This document shows, piece after piece, positions 56,752 to 64,000 of a stretch of DNA of 64,000 bases. The stretch comes from Alkalimonas mucilaginosa (GTDB taxonomy: Bacteria > Pseudomonadota > Gammaproteobacteria > Enterobacterales > Alteromonadaceae), in the NCBI RefSeq assembly GCF_036327005.1, contig NZ_JAUGZK010000014.1, forward strand, positions 1-64,000. Direction: 5' to 3'. How positions within the stretch are numbered: the stretch's first letter is position 1; each line of letters opens with the position of its first letter. The notes under the pieces are model-generated. The model had not been told where the DNA came from, did no database searches, and saw only the letters and a program-made list of their open reading frames with translations. Both the position numbers and the translations under genes were made by a program.

Positions 56752-59375
56752 TGCAGTTCAGGCTGGTTCAGTTCGTTTAACGGCAGTGACAGTTCAAAGC
56801 AAGCGCCCTTGCCTGAGGGGTTTTCCCGAACGCGGACAGTGCCACCATGCGCACCTATCATGCCTTTGCAAATGGCCAGCCCCATACCGGTGTTACTCTT
56901 CTTGCTATCGCCAGATGCCACCACGAAAAACATATCAAAGATATGCTCCCGGTCTTGCTCTGGCACACCTGGTCCCTGATCAAGGACTTGCAGTAGCAAA
57001 TCTTGCGCCAACACAGACTGCACAATGGTCACGGGGGCATCCTGCGGATTGAAGCGCACGGCATTTTCCAGCACATTAAACAGTGCTTGCTCGATCAAAG
57101 CGGCATGCACATAAATCAGCAAATCCGATTGCTGCAGCTGCACCTGAACCCTCGCATCCGGTTGATAGCGTTTCAGCCGCTGTACGGCACTGCCAATAAT
57201 ATCGCTTACCTGTACCCAATCACGCTCAATCTTCAGGGTACCATAGCCTAGCCGGGTCATATCCAGCAGGTTCTGAATGTAATTTTCCAGTCGGTTACTT
57301 TCGCTGCAAAGCGCATCAATCAGCTCTGCTTTATCCTCCGCACTCAATTGCTGCTGACGATGCTTTAAAGTCTCAGCAGCGCCTATCATTGCAGCCAGCG
57401 GTGATTTCAAGTCATGGGATACTGAAGACAACAAGGCGGTACGCAACTGTTCAACTTCGGCTTTGAGGCGCGAGCTTTCCAATGCGGTGCTTAATTCCAA
57501 CCGGTGCATTGTGGTCGCAGCCTGCTGCAATAACGCCGTAATCAACTGCTGCTGGAAGACACTGATTTGTGTCGCTGTTGATGGAAAGCAAACCACAGCT
57601 ACGGCAAACACCTGCTGCTGGTTGGAGATCGGGAAAAAAGTCTTTTCTAATGACGATAGCGTATTGTAAAAACGGCCGGCAGGTACATTATTGGCAAACA
57701 CCCAGGCTACCGCAGATTGCTCCTTAACACTTAATGGCTCCAATAGCTCCTTATCTACCACAGAGCAGCTTAACTTCAGTTGCAATTGGCAAATCGATTC
57801 AAGCTGCTGATACACTTCCCGCTTCTGCGTAAAGCGCGTTAAGGATTCAGCAAAAATCCGCAAGCTCTCAGAAAAACGGCTGGATTCGTTCAACAAAATA
57901 AGTTGCCGACGCACACGCGATGCTGCCGGTCCACTGATAATGCCAATGAATGATAAAAAAATCAGTGTTGCGACATCATCCTGGTAGGTTACGGCAAAAG
58001 TATAGAAGGGCTTTGTCAGGAAAAAGTTAAAGCTTAGGAATGATAGCAACGCGGCAGACAGTGCAGGTCGCGAGCCATAACGAAGCCCTGTAACCACAAC
58101 TGCAGCGACATAAAGCAGCACTAAATTGCCACTGCTTAAATAGTGACTGGCCAAAATTGCCAGAGCGGTGGCCAAGACCACAGCACCTGCGCCCACTGCA
58201 TAGCCAAGCTTTCTGCCAACAAAACCACTCGTGGTCACCGGCTTGATCAAAGCGGGAGCATGCTCCGACAATGTATAGACTGAGACCTCCAAAGACATAC
58301 CGGCTTCAATCAATCGCTGGTACAAAGGTTTGCGCCAAAAACGCCATTTAACCGCAGGATTTCCCACTAACACCGTACTTACCCGGTTTTCCTGCAAAAA
58401 AGGCACTACGCCGGCAAAGCTACTCTGACCTCGCAAGGTGATCGCCTGAGCACCAAGCTCGGTGGCTAAATCAAGGCTGGCTTTTAAGCGTGCACGCTGC
58501 AAGGTTGACAAGGTACGACCCGTGTCAACCCAGAGTACATACCATGTGATCTGACGACGGTCGGCAATCTGCCGCCCCTGCCGAATCAGATAGTCGTGGT
58601 TTCGGTTGCTACTAATCATCACCAGCAACTTATCCTGGATGCTATAGCCCGGCAGCTTTGCTTTTGCCATCAGTTCTTCAGAGAGATTGGAATCGACCCG
58701 AACCAAAACTTCCCGTACAGCCATCTCCCGCAAGGCAGTCAAATTTTCACGGGTAAAGAATCTATCCAACGCATCGCGCGCATAATCCGGCACATACACC
58801 TTACCATCTTGCAAGCGCTCAATCAGACCGTCCGGGGGCAAATCGATAAATTGTATTTCAGAGGCTAAGTCAAACACCCGATCCGGGACTGTTTCCTGAA
58901 CCCTAACTCCGGTAACTTTCAGCACCAGGTCATTCAAACTGGCCATGTGTTGGATATTGACTGTGCTGTATACATCGATGCCTTTTGCCAGTAACTCTTC
59001 AATATCCTGATAGCGGAAGCGATTCCGGCTGCCTGGTGCATTGGTGTGTGCCAATTCATCCACCAGAATCAAGGAAGGCTTTCGCACCAATGCGGCATCA
59101 AGGTCAAACTCATCAATACTGGCCGAGTGATACTGAATGGATAATGGCGGTAGTATGGGTAACCCCGACAACATCTGCTCAGTATCTTCCCGACCATGCG
59201 TTTCAACCAGACCAACCAACAAATTGACTCCCTGTGCACTTTTGACTTTCGCTGCACTTAGCATTGCAAAGGTTTTCCCCACCCCGGGAGCGGCCCCCAG
59301 AAACAAGGTCAACTTTCCTTTGTCATTCTGCTTCAATCGCTTCAGTAAAATATCGGCTTGTCGTTGGTCTGGCAT
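56748..59375 (-). CDS. kdpD: KdpD, K+-responsive sensor histidine kinase
   Basis: 875 residues. The N-terminal KdpD domain has Walker A GAAPGVGKTFAML near residue 28 and Walker B DELAHTNAPGSRN. A USP domain follows (residues 250-370), then four transmembrane helices (DUF4118, 395-500), a GAF-like region, the HisKA domain with phospho-His in SSVSHDLKSPLAAMIG near residue 653, and an HATPase with N, G1 and G2 boxes (NVLENAVRFNP, DQGPGVPEQDREHIFDMFF, GMGLAICKGMIGAHGG). It would phosphorylate KdpE at low K+. kdpD is last in the kdpA-B-C-torF-D transcript, only 4 nt after the porin gene. Confidence 0.95.
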   Translation of the reverse strand: MPDQRQADILLKRLKQNDKGKLTLFLGAAPGVGKTFAMLSAAKVKSAQGVNLLVGLVETHGREDTEQMLSGLPILPPLSIQYHSASIDEFDLDAALVRKPSLILVDELAHTNAPGSRNRFRYQDIEELLAKGIDVYSTVNIQHMASLNDLVLKVTGVRVQETVPDRVFDLASEIQFIDLPPDGLIERLQDGKVYVPDYARDALDRFFTRENLTALREMAVREVLVRVDSNLSEELMAKAKLPGYSIQDKLLVMISSNRNHDYLIRQGRQIADRRQITWYVLWVDTGRTLSTLQRARLKASLDLATELGAQAITLRGQSSFAGVVPFLQENRVSTVLVGNPAVKWRFWRKPLYQRLIEAGMSLEVSVYTLSEHAPALIKPVTTSGFVGRKLGYAVGAGAVVLATALAILASHYLSSGNLVLLYVAAVVVTGLRYGSRPALSAALLSFLSFNFFLTKPFYTFAVTYQDDVATLIFLSFIGIISGPAASRVRRQLILLNESSRFSESLRIFAESLTRFTQKREVYQQLESICQLQLKLSCSVVDKELLEPLSVKEQSAVAWVFANNVPAGRFYNTLSSLEKTFFPISNQQQVFAVAVVCFPSTATQISVFQQQLITALLQQAATTMHRLELSTALESSRLKAEVEQLRTALLSSVSHDLKSPLAAMIGAAETLKHRQQQLSAEDKAELIDALCSESNRLENYIQNLLDMTRLGYGTLKIERDWVQVSDIIGSAVQRLKRYQPDARVQVQLQQSDLLIYVHAALIEQALFNVLENAVRFNPQDAPVTIVQSVLAQDLLLQVLDQGPGVPEQDREHIFDMFFVVASGDSKKSNTGMGLAICKGMIGAHGGTVRVRENPSGKGACFELSLPLNELNQPELH

Positions 59376-59379
59376 GGAT

Positions 59380-60120
59380 TTAAAAACTCCGGTTTAATGA
59401 AAAAACAGCCCGACTTTGACAGTCCTCAAGGCATTGACTGCGCCCAATTGAGGTACCAACCCAAGCTAAACTAAAGGCCCAATCGTCAGCAAAATTCCAG
59501 CTCACTCCAAGCTGGTAATCCCAATAGGCCGACTTACGGCCATCGAATGCCCCTAAAAGTTGATTCAAATCCGTGCTGGAATCAAACCGATTATAACCTA
59601 ATGATATAAATACATCATAACTCTGCAAACTGTAGCTATAGCGACCAAACCAGTAACTGAATCGACCAACATCCTGTCCAAAGTAATCTGGGCTGTAATG
59701 CATTCCAAGCTCAAGTTGTTGCCAGGAAAAGTGAGCGTACCATTCATTGTAATTGTAGCCTTGTGTTCTATCGGCGTTCGGGTACCAGTAACGCATCACC
59801 CCCACATCAAGCCCAAATGACTCAGCGAAGTCCCCTTGCCAGCCCAACAATGTATCCAGCTCCACACTGCCATCTCCGAAGCTGATATTCGATCCCCAGA
59901 CAGTGGCGTAAAAACCCGAGGTGTGGCTGGCTGAATACTCAAGCTGCACAGCCGGGCTACGCTCAGTTTGTGAAACGCCCCGAAAACGGTAGTCTGAAAT
60001 CAACACGGCCTCTCCAGCCAACTCAAACGCAGGGGTTGTGCTGGCCCAGACCGGGCCTCCACACCAGCCCTGTAGAGCCATCATGGCACTCAATGTCATC
60101 AAACCTGTCATTTTTTTCAT
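59380..60120 (-). CDS. TorF-family putative porin inside the kdp operon
   Basis: 246 residues with a signal peptide (MKKMTGLMTLSAMMALQGWCGGPVWA) and an outer-membrane barrel pattern of alternating aromatic residues ending in NRSF. TorF-family landmarks are LISDYRFRGVSQTERSPAVQLEYSASHTSGFYATVWGSN and LDTLLGWQG near the N-terminus and a YDYQLGVSWNF-like strand late. Function is unknown; related proteins are predicted small outer-membrane porins. It lies between kdpC (14 nt upstream) and kdpD (4 nt downstream), which is unusual and suggests a function linked to K+ limitation. Two cysteines near the C-terminus (CLEDC) could form a disulfide. Confidence 0.85.
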   Translation of the reverse strand: MKKMTGLMTLSAMMALQGWCGGPVWASTTPAFELAGEAVLISDYRFRGVSQTERSPAVQLEYSASHTSGFYATVWGSNISFGDGSVELDTLLGWQGDFAESFGLDVGVMRYWYPNADRTQGYNYNEWYAHFSWQQLELGMHYSPDYFGQDVGRFSYWFGRYSYSLQSYDVFISLGYNRFDSSTDLNQLLGAFDGRKSAYWDYQLGVSWNFADDWAFSLAWVGTSIGRSQCLEDCQSRAVFSLNRSF

Positions 60121-60134
60121 ACAATCCTCTACGA

Positions 60135-60773
60135 TTACAAAGTTTCTTGCGTCAACGACACTGGGAAGCGATCGTCCAACGCGATATTTAGAGCCAGGAC
60201 ATTGACTCTAGCCTGACCCCAAATTCCAAATGAAGGCCGCTCTGAAAGCTCATTGATCACTGCGACAATGGCAGACTCATCAACGCCTCTGGCAGCAGCA
60301 ACACGTGCGGCTTGCATAGAAGCTGCACCTGGCGATATATGCGGATCCAACCCCGAGCCTGACATCGAAATCAATTCAACCGAAATCTGTTGCGCAGTGA
60401 CCTGCTCACGTTGCTGGATACGCTGACTGAAACCAGTTGCTAACGATCTAAGCTCTGGATTGGAAGGCGCCAGGTTACTGCCACCAGTATCCGTTGGGTC
60501 ATAATCAACGGCACTGGGACGCCCATAGACATACCGTTCAGACTCAAAAGCTTGTGCAATCAACACAGAGCCACGAACTTCCCCATCATGCACAATCAGA
60601 CTTCCTTTGGCCTGCTCAGGAAATAGCAGGCTTCCACTGAGCGTGCTTAACCCCGTGTAGAGCACGCCACAGACCAATAAAGACAACAGAGTAAAGCCAC
60701 TAACACGCTTTAACTCGGCAGCGCCCCGAAGCTCTGTTAACAACAGAGTGTGTTGCTGATTCATTTTGTTCAT
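60135..60773 (-). CDS. kdpC: KdpC, K+-transporting ATPase accessory subunit
   Basis: About 212 residues. A single N-terminal transmembrane helix (GFTLLSLLVCGVLYTGLSTLSG) precedes a periplasmic domain with KdpC signatures FESERYVYGRPSAVDYDPTDTGGSNLAPSNPEL near residue 75 and SGSGLDPHISPGAASMQAARVAAARG near 140. It stabilises the KdpAB complex. The ATG at 60771-60773, preceded by AGGTGG, is preferred to the GTG at 60782. It follows kdpB closely. Longer than the E. coli protein (190). Confidence 0.93.
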   Translation of the reverse strand: MNKMNQQHTLLLTELRGAAELKRVSGFTLLSLLVCGVLYTGLSTLSGSLLFPEQAKGSLIVHDGEVRGSVLIAQAFESERYVYGRPSAVDYDPTDTGGSNLAPSNPELRSLATGFSQRIQQREQVTAQQISVELISMSGSGLDPHISPGAASMQAARVAAARGVDESAIVAVINELSERPSFGIWGQARVNVLALNIALDDRFPVSLTQETL

Positions 60774-60782
60774 TGCAGCCAC

Positions 60783-62777
60783 CTATAGAAACATCGACAA
60801 AAACATATCAATCCCTTTAATCGCCACGAATGGCACCAGAACACCACCCAAGCCATAGATCAGCATGTTGTGCTTTAACAACACATCGGCTGTGGCAGCT
60901 TTCAAACGAACACCTCTCATGGCTAATGGAATTAAGGCAGGGATGATCAATGCATTAAATATCAAGGCAGAGACGACAGCAGTACCAGGACTATGAAGTT
61001 GCATAAAATTCAGTGCCGCAATACTGGGAATTGCCCCCGCAAACACTGCAGGAATAATGGCAAAGTACTTGGCAACATCATTGGCCAACGAGAAGGTGGT
61101 TAAAGCGCCACGCGTGATCAACAGCTGTTTGCCAATCTCAACCACGGCCAGTAGCTTGGTAGGATCCGAATCCAAATCCACCATGTTGCCAGCCTCTTTG
61201 GCTGCTTGCGTACCATTGTTCATGGCCAAACCAATGTCCGCTTGGGCAAGTGCAGGCGCATCGTTGGTACCATCCCCAACCATCGCAACCAAACGGCCTG
61301 CGTCTTGCTCTTGTCGGATCAATTGCAGCTTGTCTTCAGGCTTTGCTTCAGCAACAAAGTCATCCACCCCAGCCTGGGCGGCTATCACCCCCGCGGTCAC
61401 CGGGTTATCCCCTGTTACCATAATGGTTTTAACGCCCAATGCCCGTAAGCTGGCAAAACGCTCCGCGACGCCAGGTTTAATCACATCGGTTAAAGCGACA
61501 ACACCAAGAATGGCCGTATCCATGGCAACAACCAAGGGGGTGCCACCCGACTTGGCAACCTGATTGACCAGAAGGTCAAGATTCGCCGGGATCCGCAACT
61601 CACGTTGCAATGCCCATTTGATGATTGCATCGGCAGAGCCTTTTACCGCGATGCTTTGGTTGGTAAGGGTGTTTCCGGAAATGCGGGTTTCAGCAGTAAA
61701 TGGAATGGACTCCTGAATAGCAACCTCTTCCGGCAGGTCGGTGTGATCAAGTGTTAGCTTGAGAACAGACTTTCCTTCCGGGGTTGGATCGTTCAAAGAG
61801 CTGATACCTGCCGCTATGGCAAGCTGAGTGATGCTTACCCCTTGCACTGGTAAAAACTCTGTAGCCTGGCGATCACCATAAGTAATGGTGCCCGTTTTAT
61901 CCAGCAATAAGGTATCAATATCACCGGCGACTTCAACCGCCTTACCAGACTTGGCAATCACATTGGCTTGTAAAGCACGGTTCATACCGGCTATACCAAT
62001 CGCAGGCAACAACCCGCCGATCGTGGTAGGTATAAGGCAGACCAGCAATGCAATCAGCATCACATAATCCAGCCTTACGTCCAAAAAACTCGCCATAGGA
62101 GGCAGGGTCGCAACCACCAACACAAACACCATCGTCAGAGCGGCAAGCAACACGGTTAACGCTTGCTCATTGGGTGTTTTTTTCCGTTCAGCCCCCTCGA
62201 CCAGGGCAATCATTTTATCCAGAAAGCTATGACCTGGCTCCTGGCTCACTTGCACAATAAGCTCACCTGTCAGCAAAATGGTACCAGCAATCACACTTGA
62301 ACGATCAGTATTTGCTTCCCGGAGTACGGCAGCAGACTCTCCTGTTACCGCCGACTCATTGACGGTACCGAACCCCTTAAGGATTTCACCATCGACAGGA
62401 ATCACCTCACCCGCTTTGACCAAGACCTGATCACCGGGTTTTAACAGTGATGCATCCACACTATCGAGCTTCCCTGCGCTGATGCGTGTCGCTTTTAACG
62501 CAGCACGCGTTGCTTTAAGGGACTGAGCCTGGCCTTGCCCCCGAGCTTCAGCAAAAGCTTCTGAGAAGTTTGCAAACAACAGCGTGAGCAATAAAATGAC
62601 ACTGCAACTGATCGCCAATCCAAATGGCTGTTGCTGCAACATTAGTTGAAAACTAAGCAACAACGACACCAGTGTACCAAGCCAGACAACAAACATGACC
62701 GGGTTCTTAAAAGCATGTTGCGGTAACAGCTTCACCAAAGAAACCATGATGATGCTCTTGAAATTAGAGGTTTGCAT
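60783..62777 (-). CDS. kdpB: KdpB, ATP-hydrolysing subunit of the K+-transporting P-type ATPase
   Basis: 664 residues. P-type landmarks: VTGESAAV near residue 140 (actuator), phosphorylation motif DKTGTITYGD near 293, and GDGTNDAPALAQADIGLAMNNGTQAAKEAGNMVDLDSDP near 500. It is slightly shorter than E. coli KdpB (682). The ATG overlaps the kdpA stop by one nt (TAATG) and AAGGAG lies upstream. Conserved and apparently intact. Confidence 0.96.
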   Translation of the reverse strand: MQTSNFKSIIMVSLVKLLPQHAFKNPVMFVVWLGTLVSLLLSFQLMLQQQPFGLAISCSVILLLTLLFANFSEAFAEARGQGQAQSLKATRAALKATRISAGKLDSVDASLLKPGDQVLVKAGEVIPVDGEILKGFGTVNESAVTGESAAVLREANTDRSSVIAGTILLTGELIVQVSQEPGHSFLDKMIALVEGAERKKTPNEQALTVLLAALTMVFVLVVATLPPMASFLDVRLDYVMLIALLVCLIPTTIGGLLPAIGIAGMNRALQANVIAKSGKAVEVAGDIDTLLLDKTGTITYGDRQATEFLPVQGVSITQLAIAAGISSLNDPTPEGKSVLKLTLDHTDLPEEVAIQESIPFTAETRISGNTLTNQSIAVKGSADAIIKWALQRELRIPANLDLLVNQVAKSGGTPLVVAMDTAILGVVALTDVIKPGVAERFASLRALGVKTIMVTGDNPVTAGVIAAQAGVDDFVAEAKPEDKLQLIRQEQDAGRLVAMVGDGTNDAPALAQADIGLAMNNGTQAAKEAGNMVDLDSDPTKLLAVVEIGKQLLITRGALTTFSLANDVAKYFAIIPAVFAGAIPSIAALNFMQLHSPGTAVVSALIFNALIIPALIPLAMRGVRLKAATADVLLKHNMLIYGLGGVLVPFVAIKGIDMFLSMFL

Positions 62778-64000
62778 TAGAACGACTCCTTACCAATCAC
62801 CGCAAGCTCCAGACCTTCACCAATAGGTCCCAATACTGCGGATGGCAGAAATGAAAGGAAATTCAACATTAAGATCACCACCACCAACGTGATGCAAAAG
62901 GTCAGGCTGGATAATGTAATGGCGTTGCTGGATTGCTGTGAAACCCGCTTTGAGGCCATCATGCCTGCTACAGCCAATGGCAAGATGATTGGCAAATAAC
63001 GGCCAAGCAACAAGGTAAGAACAGCAGATAGATTCCACCAGGGCGTATCATCATCCAGTCCCTCAAAACCAGATCCATTGTTGGCAAAGGCAGAAGTGTA
63101 CTCATAGAAGACCTGTGAAATACCATGGAAACCGGGATTGGTGTTGCCTGTTAAAGATGGAAATGCCACTGTCACCGCAGTCAGTACCAAGAGTACAGCT
63201 GCAGGTAATACCACCAAGCCTCCCAACAGACTTATCTCTTTAGTTTCTAGTTTACGACCAAGCAATTCCGGTGTTCGCCCCGTCAATAAGCCCGCCAAAA
63301 ACACCGCAATCCAGACATAAACAATAAAGTTAATCAAGCCGCTACCAATACCACCCCAGATGGCATTGATCAGCATACCGGCCCGTGTAGTTAGCCCTGC
63401 GATTGGATTCAAAGAGTCATGCATGGCATTGACAGAGCCATTCGAGGTTTGGGTGGTTAACGTTGCCCACAGTGCAGAAGTATCCGAACCAAACCGGAAT
63501 TCTTTTCCTTCCATATTCGAACCAGGGTGACTTAAATCAGCCAAGGCCGCATTTTGCTGTCGCTCGCTGTATATCGTCGCCGTGATCAAGCTCAGACTGA
63601 GCACGCCCATAACGACAAAAGCCATCGCCGAGAATGAACGGCTCCGTAGCACTGAGCCGGCCATCAATACCAGTGCAATAGGGATTAACCATATGGCGAT
63701 CAGTTGCAGAACATTGCTTAGCGGAGTCGGGTTCTCATATGGGTTGCTGCTGTTTGGTCCAAAATAGCCCCCGCCATTGGTACCAAGTTGTTTAATGGCA
63801 ATCATAGCGGCCGCAGGCCCACGAGGGATTTCTTGCTGCACCACCTCAGTGGCAGGATCTAAGGTTGTCGCCAGGGCAGCCCCTTGAAAGGTGCTGGGTG
63901 TACCTTGCCAAACCAACAACAATGAAAGTACGAAGGCAATGGGCATCAGTACCCGAAACACCGCCCGGGTCGTATCAACATAAAAGTTTCCCAGATCCCG
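62777..64000 (-). CDS. kdpA: KdpA, K+-channel-like subunit, 3' part (5' end beyond the window)
   Basis: The frame is open to the right edge, giving 407 C-terminal residues of about 560-590. Visible family elements: GNFYVDTTRAVFRVLMPIAF, TNGGGYFGPNSSNPYENPTPLSN (a selectivity-filter region), GRTPELLGRKLETKE, and FHGISQVFYEYTSAFANNGSGFEGL (last pore loop). Apparent start codons within it are internal methionines. The K+ channel belongs to the same superfamily as KtrB. Any promoter and KdpE-binding site lie outside the window. Confidence 0.95.
   Translation of the reverse strand, partial: RDLGNFYVDTTRAVFRVLMPIAFVLSLLLVWQGTPSTFQGAALATTLDPATEVVQQEIPRGPAAAMIAIKQLGTNGGGYFGPNSSNPYENPTPLSNVLQLIAIWLIPIALVLMAGSVLRSRSFSAMAFVVMGVLSLSLITATIYSERQQNAALADLSHPGSNMEGKEFRFGSDTSALWATLTTQTSNGSVNAMHDSLNPIAGLTTRAGMLINAIWGGIGSGLINFIVYVWIAVFLAGLLTGRTPELLGRKLETKEISLLGGLVVLPAAVLLVLTAVTVAFPSLTGNTNPGFHGISQVFYEYTSAFANNGSGFEGLDDDTPWWNLSAVLTLLLGRYLPIILPLAVAGMMASKRVSQQSSNAITLSSLTFCITLVVVILMLNFLSFLPSAVLGPIGEGLELAVIGKESF

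Overview
The window comes from a gammaproteobacterial chromosome. HrpA, ExoI (SbcB), RlmI, the YdbH-YnbE-YdbL trio, NlpE/HslJ-like lipoproteins, a GntR-controlled 2-methylcitrate operon with AcnD/PrpF, and a chromosomal integron together point to Alteromonadales/Chromatiales-like marine or freshwater bacteria such as the Rheinheimera/Alishewanella group. The genus is an inference; no rRNA gene is present to confirm it. No tRNA, rRNA, CRISPR array or prophage was seen.

Region 1 (1-8864) is the attI-proximal part of a chromosomal integron. A plus-strand integron integrase (7899-8864) is divergent from at least twelve minus-strand gene cassettes. Each cassette carries a short, AT-richer gene followed by an attC-like site. 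The cassettes encode small membrane proteins, a lipoprotein, a GFA-family zinc protein, a secreted beta-lactamase-like serine hydrolase, a PD-(D/E)XK nuclease of the DpnII/MboI type, a truncated LysE exporter and an alpha/beta hydrolase preceded by a decayed IS3-type transposase. The integrase promoter overlaps a near-consensus LexA box, and a good outward cassette promoter lies in the attI region.

Region 2 (8.9-16 kb) is the 2-methylcitrate operon for propionate catabolism, transcribed leftwards as gntR-type regulator, prpB, prpC, acnD, prpF. Palindromic operator candidates lie upstream of the regulator, and there are large hairpins in the three widest internal gaps. Region 3 (16-29 kb) is a housekeeping mix: rlmI, a YceI-like protein, a PilZ protein, hrpA, CBS protein, isoaspartyl peptidase, MipA/OmpV, TspO, a DUF938 methyltransferase, a DUF482 protein and sbcB. 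Region 4 (29-34.7 kb) is a TPP-riboswitch-controlled thiamine operon, thiC-thiDE(fusion)-thiS-thiG-thiH, without thiF.

Region 5 (34.7-48.8 kb) holds upp, a TolC/HlyD/ABC-2-permease exporter lacking its ATPase, a hydrolase, an NlpE-META lipoprotein, ydbH-ynbE-ydbL, nnr and rnk. Region 6 (48.8-64 kb) is a cation/potassium island: a DUF1538 membrane protein with PII-like and CBS partners, a Kef-like antiporter, kdpE, a trkH gene broken by an internal deletion, a KtrA/KtrB-type uptake pair, kdpD, a TorF-family porin gene placed inside the kdp operon, kdpC, kdpB and the 3' part of kdpA, which runs off the right edge.
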